From: Ruminococcus sp.
GTDB lineage: Bacteria > Bacillota > Clostridia > Oscillospirales > Ruminococcaceae
Length of the DNA stretch: 59,784 nucleotides
Reading direction: 5' to 3'
Assembly: GCA_017542125.1 (NCBI GenBank)
Contig: JAFXXU010000001.1
Location: 1-59,784, forward strand
The translations under genes were made by a program, and so were the position numbers. The notes under the pieces were generated by a model. The model was not told the DNA's origin. It did no database searches and saw nothing but the letters and a program-made list of their open reading frames with translations. Below, piece by piece: positions 17,184 through 25,303 of the stretch. Every line of letters begins with the position of its first letter. Within the stretch, counting starts at the first letter, position 1.

Positions 17184-18311
17184 TTAGTTCACATCAAAAA
17201 TGATGCCAATATCATGTAGCCGGTTTATCAGAACAACTATATTTTCAATTTTGGTTTCTTCTTTGTACACTATTGAAATATAATTTATTTTATCTGGTAC
17301 AATAGTGCTGCCTTTTTGCTCAGTTCCAATAACAGCCTTCAAATCAGAAGGAGCAAATGTAAAGCTTAGAGGCTTGACACTATCCATTTGTAAATCCGTG
17401 TTTCCAGAAATAATTGAGGAAATATCTTCTTCTGTTACGATGCAATCGTTATTTGCTCCAAAAAGGAATTTTATGTATCTGCTCTTATATCCAGAAATAC
17501 TCACCAACTTTTTCAATAGTTCAAATGTTTTTTCAAAATTATATAAAGAAATACTATATCTAATAAAACTGTTGCTTTGATTTTGTATAAAGAAATCATT
17601 TTTTGATTCATCGAATTTTTTATGGTATTTCAGTTTGATTCCCTCAACAATAATGAAAGTATCTCCCTTTTGTGACGTATACTTTGAATAAGGAATACTG
17701 TTACTATCCAGATACGCTACTATTTTCTCATAAATTGAATCTATATCGTGCTCAACTTCGCTTCCATCAGATTCTGTATACTTAGGAACCATATCAAAAA
17801 ACGCGCCACTCATAAAATCTCTAATCGTACTTATACCACCAGTATCTCCTTCAATTGTTTTTTGAATAGCATAAAAATCGTCTTCAACAAAGCTCTCAGG
17901 AAAACTACAGGAAAACTCCCTGTTAATTATGCTAACAAAATTATTTAAACTATCCCCTGATGTGATATTAAATCCCTGTAATAAGTTTAATGGCGGTTTC
18001 AATGAACCTATATTTACGCCAATTCCTACTGGAACAACTTGAATGCCTTTGGAATACGCAAATCCAGCTTCAAAATAAATCCATCCAGAAGAAAGCGAGG
18101 TCTCAGTTACAAATACAAACATTATTCTTGCTTCTTTCAGACCTTCTTCAACTTTGTGGATCCAGTTACTGCCGAACGGTATGCTTTGACCATCACTAGA
18201 CATAAATATGTCTACTGTTCCTGATGTTATTTTTCCTAGTTTATCTTTTAATGGAAGGATAATATCCCTATCCTTTGATGAATGACTAAAGAATAATACT
18301 GGTTTATCCAT
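17184..18311 (-). CDS. TIR-domain protein, probable NAD-cleaving defence effector
   Basis: A 375-residue soluble protein. The N-terminal TIR domain (about residues 1-140) begins with FFSHSSKDRD. It carries the putative catalytic glutamate in SGWIYFEAGFAY, the W-x3-E pattern of active bacterial TIR NADases. The C-terminal 230 residues match no family I recognise and may sense a trigger. The ATG at 18311 lies 7 bp after AAGGAG; a GTG two codons earlier is too close. It is the last gene of the minus-strand defence operon, 27 bp after the preceding gene. It is AT-rich like the rest of the island. NAD cleavage and cell suicide are inferred from the family. Confidence 0.85.
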   Translation of the reverse strand: MDKPVLFFSHSSKDRDIILPLKDKLGKITSGTVDIFMSSDGQSIPFGSNWIHKVEEGLKEARIMFVFVTETSLSSGWIYFEAGFAYSKGIQVVPVGIGVNIGSLKPPLNLLQGFNITSGDSLNNFVSIINREFSCSFPESFVEDDFYAIQKTIEGDTGGISTIRDFMSGAFFDMVPKYTESDGSEVEHDIDSIYEKIVAYLDSNSIPYSKYTSQKGDTFIIVEGIKLKYHKKFDESKNDFFIQNQSNSFIRYSISLYNFEKTFELLKKLVSISGYKSRYIKFLFGANNDCIVTEEDISSIISGNTDLQMDSVKPLSFTFAPSDLKAVIGTEQKGSTIVPDKINYISIVYKEETKIENIVVLINRLHDIGIIFDVN

Positions 18312-18338
18312 AAACACGCTCCTTTTTATGCTTACACT

Positions 18339-18641
18339 TTATAGATATTTTTCTTTCAGCAGCTTCGCCACTCTCAAATGAGCAATATTTGAACTCTTAT
18401 ACAGTTCATCAACTACTTCGGGAACAGTCCGACCCGCATAAATCCCCTTATTTTCTTTTTCAGTGTCAATGCCATAGTAATTCAAAAATGTCTTACTCAG
18501 CCATCCACGATACTCATCGGTCTTGAACATTTTTTCCTCTATGGCTGCTAGGCTTAATCCTTGAAATAGATAGTAGTAAACGATCTCCGGAACTAGATCG
18601 TTTATGTTACGATGACTGAATAAATCATAGGTCTTAAACAT
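18339..18641 (-). CDS. Small protein of unknown function in the defence operon
   Basis: A 100-residue protein without signal peptide or membrane helix, and not a family I recognise. It is rich in Tyr, Leu and Lys, with two predicted helical parts. One is near LVPEIVYYYLFQGLSLAAIEE, and a C-terminal one ends VAKLLKEKYL. The GLSLAAIEEKMF segment is reminiscent of a helix-turn-helix, but weakly. It starts 1 bp before the stop region of the PD-(D/E)XK gene and sits 27 bp before the TIR gene, so it is expressed with both. It may be an adaptor, inhibitor or antitoxin-like partner of the TIR protein; that is a guess from position. Confidence 0.7.
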   Translation of the reverse strand: MFKTYDLFSHRNINDLVPEIVYYYLFQGLSLAAIEEKMFKTDEYRGWLSKTFLNYYGIDTEKENKGIYAGRTVPEVVDELYKSSNIAHLRVAKLLKEKYL

Positions 18642-18642
18642 A

Positions 18643-19593
18643 TCATACCTCCGTTAGCCAAGAGATCATATCCTGCTCGCTCAATGCCGGTGAGGTGTCA
18701 AGAGCACAATCGTATTCTGCATTGAATACACCATCAGGAGTTTTCTCGTTGAAGTGCGGAATATCTTTTGCATTATAATATCGTAAATTCGCCTTAGTGT
18801 ATGTGCTATCGTATTTTATGCGGTATAGTTCTTCACTATCAATCTGAGAAATTGATGATTCTATGTGAACCAGCAAAGCGTAATTATCAGCAAACTTGTC
18901 TCTTATCTGTTCAATCAGTTCTCCAAGAGATTCACCATAATCATTTTTCTGGAGCATTATGGATACAATTCGTATATCATATAGTTCACTCAGGAGTTGA
19001 TCGTGCTTGAAATGATGGGTTCTGCTAGTCTTAACGGTAGATTTGATTTCCATACGCTTGTTTGCGTTGATTGAAAAATCAAATCTCATCATATTCTTGG
19101 ACTGCCAGCACTTTGATATATCACATCCCGCTTTACAGAGATGGAGTATCACATACAACTCTGCATATAACCCTTGAAGTTCAATTTCAGATACTTGTCT
19201 CTTTCTATCAAAGAGAGAAGATATAGACGAGAATAGCTTTGACAAATACAACTGATCATTGTCTCTTTCACCCTGAGCAAAAGCTTTAGTAAGACGAATA
19301 AAAGCAAGTATCTTATCTTCATTTTCCTCTTTACAGGTGAGAAGATGAACAACTTGTGTTTTTTCTTCATCATCACTTTTGAAAGTGCATTTTTTATTAA
19401 ATGCAAATCTTAGCGACTTTGTCTCCTGATAAATAGGCGCAAAGCGAGGCATATTTGATGGAATCATAAAGACAATATTATTATCATTGTCTTTTCCAAA
19501 ATAACAAGAACTGTTTTCTACAGAAAAAACCTCATAAGTCTGTGAAACAGTAGACTTATTTTTTAGTTTTTCTAAGATTGTTTTACTATCCAT
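18643..19593 (-). CDS. PD-(D/E)XK motif protein, putative restriction endonuclease subunit
   Basis: A 316-residue protein resembling the DUF4420 group of PD-(D/E)XK proteins, which travel with Z1-domain ATPases. The candidate nuclease core is RFDFSINANKRMEIKST at about residues 178-194, with an Asp followed after a beta strand by Glu-x-Lys. The rest has no clear domain. It overlaps the Z1 gene by 8 bp and is translationally coupled to it. Within the operon it is the best candidate for the DNA-cutting subunit. Whether the active site is complete cannot be judged without a structure. Confidence 0.8.
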   Translation of the reverse strand: MDSKTILEKLKNKSTVSQTYEVFSVENSSCYFGKDNDNNIVFMIPSNMPRFAPIYQETKSLRFAFNKKCTFKSDDEEKTQVVHLLTCKEENEDKILAFIRLTKAFAQGERDNDQLYLSKLFSSISSLFDRKRQVSEIELQGLYAELYVILHLCKAGCDISKCWQSKNMMRFDFSINANKRMEIKSTVKTSRTHHFKHDQLLSELYDIRIVSIMLQKNDYGESLGELIEQIRDKFADNYALLVHIESSISQIDSEELYRIKYDSTYTKANLRYYNAKDIPHFNEKTPDGVFNAEYDCALDTSPALSEQDMISWLTEV

Positions 19594-21757
19594 TTGCTCT
19601 CACCACCAATTCAGATAATGCAGCTGCACAACTTTCTGGAACGTATAAAGCTAATACAGGTGCATAATAGTTTATTTCTGGCATATTTGTCGGCTTTACA
19701 AAATGGATTTGAAGCTGTATATGCTCAGGTTCGTTGTCTGCTAAACTGCGGTCACCATCGTAATATAAGGGGCTTGAAGGGTTAGGGTTACGACCTTGGA
19801 ATAGCTGTTGGATTGTGTAATCTTCCCGAATTTTACGGGTTGAATGTTCTATATCTCTGATCCAGTAAATATCTACAGGAATATCCAGTTGCAGCTTTAT
19901 AAGGGCATCGTTCAGTTTGGCAAAGTATTTACTGTCAAGGAACTCGTTGCTTGCAAATTGCAGTCTTGATAATAGTTCTTTGTAAACCTGCTCAAAATGT
20001 TGATTTCCCAGAACTTTGTGGATCTGAACACTATTATGCTTCTGCTCAATCAACATATCTTCGTACTTGTTCCTATAATCTGCAATAACTGCTGTATTTT
20101 GCGATACTATCTGGTCGTCAGCCGTAAAATATCTTTGCGGCTTCCATTCAGAAAGAGCAAAATTTTCTGTTCGGGCGACATTGCGTCTCGTGAGATTAAG
20201 ATAAGCACTACGAGCCAGTTTGAATATTCTTGGCATATCCTTGAAGGGAATACCGCGCTCCTGTGCTCTTTCGATAGAAGCCCACATATCCTCATCATGT
20301 TCCAGTATACTAGCAAAGTCATCCTTAATATCTCTTGTGGTAAACACTCGGCATACATCGAGATATTTAGCCTTATATCCAAACCACCGAGCACGCTGTT
20401 CTGTATTGTCTACATTACTCTTACCTCTTGCTCGTCTGGTGATATAAGTAACAGCAAGCCCTTTGAAGGTAATACCTCGCTCAACGAGATTTCCACCTAC
20501 AAAGATATTGGTTTTATATAGTTCGGCATTTTCACTAGCATTTTCTTCGCTATTGCATATAAGAACAGGGGAGCATTGCTTGATTCTGTCGAGTATTTGG
20601 TTTTCAAGGTCATCAAAAGGATGACAAATCACACCATCTGAAACAAAAGAATCGTATGCTGCTTTCAGAAGATTTTTCAAAGAGTTATAAGAAATATCAT
20701 TCTTGCCAGCTAGCCGTGTTTTTGCCTTTGATTTCCATGCATCCAGAATGCTCTGTATCTTTTGCTCTACAACTCGGTGATCAAACTTTTTCTGACTTGG
20801 ATGTATCAGCATAGCATGAGTCCCCATATCACCACGGCTTCTTCTTATTGCGTTTCCTACAAAGAAAAGCGCCATGGCCTGGTAAACAGATTCTGGTACT
20901 CCCATACCGTCCAGTAGATTGGGTTCCGATTCAGGAATCTCTTTGATATACCTGTCAGCATTCTCACCATGAAACTCTTGCAGTCCACAGTATCCTTCAC
21001 CGGGATAGACTAACTCACCAAAATCTGGAGATAGCGTATCAAAAGCCTCAATAAGGATATTAGCCTGCGGTGTTGCAGTTACAGATAAAAAGCAATGACT
21101 TTTCAGTTTGCTCTTTAGGTTTAGTACGGAAGCATAAGTAGTGCTTATAGATTGCTGGTATGCCCTAGTATTAAGAGTTGCTTGGTCACCCTCATCATCA
21201 ACAATAAGAACAGATTTATCTGCTAAGAATTCATTGTCAAATATCTCTGCAATCTGGTCTATATGCTTATTGTGTTTTAAGCCAACAATAATGACTTTAC
21301 GACCGTTCTCAATAAAGTCCTTGATTCTTGCCGGATTGATAAGGGTTTTATTGTCATTAGTTTTAAGAACCGTAAGTTTTTCAGTGTCTACGCTAAATGC
21401 ACTCGATATACGGGAAGCATTCTGTTTCAGAAGATTTAGCGTGTTACCGCCCAATACTATAGCTATATCATAACCATTATCAAATGCAAGTGCAAGAACA
21501 GAAATAAAGTTAGAAGTTTTACCGCTTTGTACCTTTCCAATAACGATACCAGTTTCCGCAACCTGTTCCTGAATATTCGGATTAGGACAACGACCGAGAA
21601 TACGAGCTGCATTATTGAAAATGGAGTCAATTGCTTCCTCAGTCATATCATCTGCAAGCATACGATTTTCTACGCTTTTTCTAAAAAAGCCATCAACGCT
21701 GATGCTCCATGGCATTACAGCATCATTATCTGTGACAGATAACCATTCACTACTCAA
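19586..21757 (-). CDS. Z1-domain protein, helicase-like ATPase
   Basis: A 723-residue superfamily II-like ATPase of the Z1 type. Walker A reads GKVQSGKTS at residues 74-82. The Walker B/DEAD-like motif is VDDEGDQATLN at about 186-196. A motif V/VI-like region contains GNLVERGITFKGLAVTYITR followed by EQRARWFGY, with the arginine finger. Z1 proteins are found in restriction-modification operons with MORC-like GHKL ATPases and C5 methylases (Iyer, Abhiman and Aravind, 2008). It overlaps its neighbours on both sides by 4-8 bp. The likely role is ATP-driven translocation or remodelling that brings the nuclease to unmethylated DNA. Confidence 0.9.
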   Translation of the reverse strand: MSSEWLSVTDNDAVMPWSISVDGFFRKSVENRMLADDMTEEAIDSIFNNAARILGRCPNPNIQEQVAETGIVIGKVQSGKTSNFISVLALAFDNGYDIAIVLGGNTLNLLKQNASRISSAFSVDTEKLTVLKTNDNKTLINPARIKDFIENGRKVIIVGLKHNKHIDQIAEIFDNEFLADKSVLIVDDEGDQATLNTRAYQQSISTTYASVLNLKSKLKSHCFLSVTATPQANILIEAFDTLSPDFGELVYPGEGYCGLQEFHGENADRYIKEIPESEPNLLDGMGVPESVYQAMALFFVGNAIRRSRGDMGTHAMLIHPSQKKFDHRVVEQKIQSILDAWKSKAKTRLAGKNDISYNSLKNLLKAAYDSFVSDGVICHPFDDLENQILDRIKQCSPVLICNSEENASENAELYKTNIFVGGNLVERGITFKGLAVTYITRRARGKSNVDNTEQRARWFGYKAKYLDVCRVFTTRDIKDDFASILEHDEDMWASIERAQERGIPFKDMPRIFKLARSAYLNLTRRNVARTENFALSEWKPQRYFTADDQIVSQNTAVIADYRNKYEDMLIEQKHNSVQIHKVLGNQHFEQVYKELLSRLQFASNEFLDSKYFAKLNDALIKLQLDIPVDIYWIRDIEHSTRKIREDYTIQQLFQGRNPNPSSPLYYDGDRSLADNEPEHIQLQIHFVKPTNMPEINYYAPVLALYVPESCAAALSELVVRANG

Positions 21758-23400
21758 AGTGCTTCATCTCCTTTACGCACAGTTTCAAGTATCTCATTCA
21801 TTTTCAGTCTGATTGCACTAGGTTCAATTCGTCCATCATGAGATGTTACCATTGATTCAATCTCTGCTAACACCAGAGCAATTGACATTCTCATCATTAT
21901 GGGCAAAAACTCACTTTTATCTATCAACGGCTTAAAGAAAGAGTGACGCATATTGATAGATAAATTATATTCAGTGTCAGATAACTGTTCTACCAATAAC
22001 CAATCCATAGCAGGATCATTCATTTCGAGAATAATATGGAACTGATAGTCGATATGCTTATATGTGAAAGCATAGTTGATCTGCTTTCCGCCTTCAAGCT
22101 GCACATTACCGCATTTTTGATTCTGCGATGATGTTTCTGGAGAGGGACTGCTAGTTTCAGTATTCTCCTGTTGACTATTCTGTGGTTCTTCAATATGTGC
22201 TGGTTCTGATGATGAAGGCTCAGTATTTGGAATTGGAACATCAGCGGGAGGCTCTGGGTTTACAGGTTCACGATCCACAATTTCAATTTGCACATTCTCT
22301 ACTGCTCCCGATTCTGTCAAGCCTTTGGTAGCAGTTTCTACGAGGTCTTGTGTATTGAGCTTTTCTCTTACTCTGATATTCTCAGCTTTTCTCCTATAAT
22401 CTTGTGTATGCTTAGATAACTCCTCTATAAAAGCTTCTTCTAAACCGCTATTATGCCAGTCGAATCCATCCTTTGCTTGCGTTACAGGCCAATTATCCAT
22501 GTGCAATTCACCATACATACGCTGCCAAGCATATGAATTGGCATCACCAAACAACTCAGATGGTCTATAATTCTTTTCTGAGCCGCCAACAATAACGCGT
22601 CCTCTTCTGATAAGTGTAAAGCCTGCGTCTTTAACGCTACCAGGAATTCTGAGTGCTATAAATCCGTTTACAGATAACGTTTTTTCTTCATGTTGAACTG
22701 TAAATGAGATTTCTTTTTTCCATGTTTTCGCATCATCATCAGTATATACAGGGGCTTCTTTGAACTGTAATAAGCTTCCGTTATATGTGATTACTACTTG
22801 ACCAGTTCGAAGGTCTTCTCGATAAATACTACTTAACAAGTCTTTTACTTTTGCTTTTGTTCTTGAACCAACAATGCGCTTGTTTAATCTCTTAATCACT
22901 ATTTTGGTGAAGTGTTCTCTTTTATTCACAGGCTCTTCTTGCACATCAATTTCTTCGGTTCTATATTTGCCTAATTCATCAATATTTATTTCTGTATAAT
23001 ACTTTGTAGTTGAATTCAACTGGGTTGATTCAACAGACCAAAGCGAACCAAACCAGCAAGCTGCGGTTTTCAATCCCATTCCGAATTCATTTCGTCCAGA
23101 AGTGTTTTTAGGTGGGCGATCAAGTACGACTGCTCTTTGAAAATCTGTCCACTCCATTCCGTAAGCATTATCAGTTATTTCTAAACGATCACCATCTACT
23201 GCATCTTCGATATATCTGATGCTGATATTAAGCCCTTTAGCATATTTCTGAGCCATAAGTTCGTCTTTATGATCATAGAAACTCTGAGTGGAATTATCAA
23301 CAAATTCAGCTATTGCCGTCCAAGGTTGATAACTCAGGCGCTTATATGTAGCATAAACACTGCTTGTAGGTCTAATATTAATCTTCTTACTCAATATCAT
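21754..23400 (-). CDS. GHKL ATPase of the MORC/MutL-like (paraMORC) class
   Basis: A 548-residue protein. The GHKL ATP site is plain: the N-box in AEFVDNSTQS, the G1 motif ITDNAYGM and the G2 motif NEFGMGLKTAAC. An S5-like domain with VIKRLNKR and an RRGRVIVGG segment follows. A linker of about 60 residues rich in Pro, Glu and Ser then leads to a C-terminal domain. Such proteins are thought to clamp or loop DNA in restriction systems. Several ATG codons (23415, 23406, 23400) are possible; all overlap the end of the methyltransferase, so coupling is certain and the exact start is not. Confidence 0.88.
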   Translation of the reverse strand: MILSKKINIRPTSSVYATYKRLSYQPWTAIAEFVDNSTQSFYDHKDELMAQKYAKGLNISIRYIEDAVDGDRLEITDNAYGMEWTDFQRAVVLDRPPKNTSGRNEFGMGLKTAACWFGSLWSVESTQLNSTTKYYTEINIDELGKYRTEEIDVQEEPVNKREHFTKIVIKRLNKRIVGSRTKAKVKDLLSSIYREDLRTGQVVITYNGSLLQFKEAPVYTDDDAKTWKKEISFTVQHEEKTLSVNGFIALRIPGSVKDAGFTLIRRGRVIVGGSEKNYRPSELFGDANSYAWQRMYGELHMDNWPVTQAKDGFDWHNSGLEEAFIEELSKHTQDYRRKAENIRVREKLNTQDLVETATKGLTESGAVENVQIEIVDREPVNPEPPADVPIPNTEPSSSEPAHIEEPQNSQQENTETSSPSPETSSQNQKCGNVQLEGGKQINYAFTYKHIDYQFHIILEMNDPAMDWLLVEQLSDTEYNLSINMRHSFFKPLIDKSEFLPIMMRMSIALVLAEIESMVTSHDGRIEPSAIRLKMNEILETVRKGDEAL

Positions 23401-24814
23401 CACCATCCCATCCATCTACAGCAAGATCGAATAAGCTCTTACCGAGGATTTTTAATATTCTTACATTCACGGAATTGCCGAGTTGACGGTACTTAATCGC
23501 ATCTGTACCTTGAAATTTAAAACTTGCATGAAAGCTTTGAAGATTTGCCGCTTCTCTAGGCGTTATATATCTAAAATGCTGTTTTTGTTTATCCCATATA
23601 ATTGGCGTATTAACGATTGCAACCAAAGAAGGATAAAATGTAGGTCTTTTTACACGAATTCCAGATTGTCTAACCTGAATCAAAGCGTTACGAATATCAT
23701 CGACATCAGTTCCACAGTTCCATTCAAACTTCTTATAAAGTTTAATCTTGTCAAGCATATTATGCTTCTTTACCCATTTATCAATGAAATCTTTATGCTC
23801 CAAATAAAACTCTCGATTATGTCTGAGAAAACTCTGTTTCCATTTAGGCATATCATCGTATCCCTGAGCAGCATAAACTTCCTCAGTATTATCTTTTCCT
23901 ACGCCAAAACTGTCTAACCATATCGGGAATCCGATAGTTTTGATATTTGTGCCTTTTCGGAATTTTTCCCAAGCCATAATCATTTGTTCTTTTTCTTCGG
24001 GAATGATATAGCTATCATCCACTTCATCTTCAAGAATAGACCAAGCATCTCCCATTTTACATTTTTTGAAATGTCTATTAAGTTGCAAATCTTCAATATG
24101 AATATAGCCATTAGTTAATATTTGCTGATTTCTTATATCTTTTCGTATGCCGAGAATATATACTCGTTCTCGTATTTGAGGGATTCCAAAATCAGATGGA
24201 GAGAGAATGATCGGCGTTTCTGTGATATAAAAATTCCTTTTTGTCAATTCGTTAGTGATGATATCCCAGTTTTCTGTTTTGTCCGCAAGGTTTCGTACAT
24301 TTTCAAGTATGATGAATTTTACTTCAGGATGTCCATCAAGAATACCCATAATTTTATAAAATAGATTTCCTCTGGTTTTATCCTCAAATCCTTTTTGTGC
24401 TCCCGCTTTACTAAACGGCTGGCAAGGAAATCCTGCACAAAGCACATCGAAAGGAGCTATTGTTGCTGGGTCAATTTTATTAACATCGCCACGAACTTCT
24501 TTTTCATCAATTTTATAATTAAGTTTATATGTTTTGACGCATTCCTGATTTGTTTCGGCAGCCATAACACACTCTCCGCCTAAATATCGCATTGCTTGAT
24601 GGAATCCTCCGACCCCTGCAAATAAATCAATGAATCTAAAGCGTGCTTCACCTTTTTCACGAGTAATTCTTGCATCGCTTGGCTTTTGTGCATTGGCAGG
24701 GATATTCCATCTTCCGCCCTCTTTAAATGCTCCAGGAATTCGATTATCTTTGCACAGTATGGTAACCCATGTTTCTGATACTTCCCATAATGCAGCTATT
24801 TCTTTTGTAGTCAT
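23387..24814 (-). CDS. DNA cytosine-5 methyltransferase with N-terminal helix-turn-helix
   Basis: A 475-residue protein. Residues 1-45 form a small helix-turn-helix (TTKEIAALWEVSETWVTILC). The C5 methylase follows: motif I FIDLFAGVGGF at 61-71, the catalytic Cys131 in GFPCQPFSKAG, ENV motif in FIILENVRNL, QIRERVYILG as motif VIII, a target recognition region of about 180 residues, and RQLGNSVNV as motif X. It should protect host DNA from the operon's nuclease, with an unknown target site. The fused HTH could let it repress its own promoter. It begins 15 bp after the XRE regulator and overlaps the GHKL gene. Confidence 0.93.
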   Translation of the reverse strand: MTTKEIAALWEVSETWVTILCKDNRIPGAFKEGGRWNIPANAQKPSDARITREKGEARFRFIDLFAGVGGFHQAMRYLGGECVMAAETNQECVKTYKLNYKIDEKEVRGDVNKIDPATIAPFDVLCAGFPCQPFSKAGAQKGFEDKTRGNLFYKIMGILDGHPEVKFIILENVRNLADKTENWDIITNELTKRNFYITETPIILSPSDFGIPQIRERVYILGIRKDIRNQQILTNGYIHIEDLQLNRHFKKCKMGDAWSILEDEVDDSYIIPEEKEQMIMAWEKFRKGTNIKTIGFPIWLDSFGVGKDNTEEVYAAQGYDDMPKWKQSFLRHNREFYLEHKDFIDKWVKKHNMLDKIKLYKKFEWNCGTDVDDIRNALIQVRQSGIRVKRPTFYPSLVAIVNTPIIWDKQKQHFRYITPREAANLQSFHASFKFQGTDAIKYRQLGNSVNVRILKILGKSLFDLAVDGWDGDDIE

Positions 24815-24829
24815 ATCATTCTTATACCT

Positions 24830-25045
24830 TTACTCAACTTTGTTATCTGGTATTATTTCCATAATGTCACCAATGTCGCAATTAAGAGCGTGACATATCT
24901 TTAACAATATATCTGTTGTAACATTTTCGTTTTTACCCAATTTTGCCATAGAAGTATGGCTAATCCCTGCAACTGCACACAGGTCTTTTTTCTTCATATC
25001 CCTGTCTATAAGAACTTTCCATAGTTTTTTATAACTAATTGCCAT
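24830..25045 (-). CDS. XRE-family regulator, probable controller of the R-M operon
   Basis: A 71-residue protein that is just one Cro/CI-type helix-turn-helix: KKDLCAVAGISHTSMAKLGKN is the DNA-reading part. Size and position, first gene before a methyltransferase, match C-proteins of restriction-modification systems. These delay nuclease expression when the island enters a new cell. The promoter at 25111-25139 is 66 bp upstream. The start is supported by the frame beginning shortly after the -10 box; the ribosome binding site is weak. Confidence 0.85.
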   Translation of the reverse strand: MAISYKKLWKVLIDRDMKKKDLCAVAGISHTSMAKLGKNENVTTDILLKICHALNCDIGDIMEIIPDNKVE

Positions 25046-25110
25046 TCAAACACACTCCAGAAAGAAATGATTGTGGAATAAATCTCCGCTTTCGCTGAGC
25101 TTACATTTTG

Positions 25111-25139
25111 ATTATACCACATATTATCCATTTTTTCAA
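25111..25139 (-). promoter_or_regulatory. Promoter of the defence operon
   Basis: On the minus strand TTGAAA (25134-25139) and TATAAT (25111-25116) are separated by 17 bp. It faces the XRE regulator and the six downstream genes. Confidence 0.8.
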
Positions 25140-25171
25140 TAGAAAAACATAAAAAATCTACGTCTATAACA

Positions 25172-25212
25172 AATACTGCCGCCCAAAACAAACGATCTCG
25201 GACGGCAGTATT
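25172..25212. terminator. Hairpin terminator between mobilization and defence operons
   Basis: AATACTGCCG (25172-25181) pairs with CGGCAGTATT (25203-25212) across a 21-base loop. T-rich sequence follows on plus (AGTTTTATT) and a shorter one on minus (TGTT). It separates the relaxase gene from the defence promoter. Confidence 0.6.
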
Positions 25213-25303
25213 AGTTTTATTCATCACAAATACACCATAGCGTCATATATCGGCTAACTCGCAAATAGGAAGTGTTATTCAACTATGATGACTTTTTTAC
25301 TAT

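Noticed and set aside
19997-20521. 174-residue plus-strand frame inside the Z1 gene
   Set aside because: Antisense to the Z1 helicase motifs, without any start signal.
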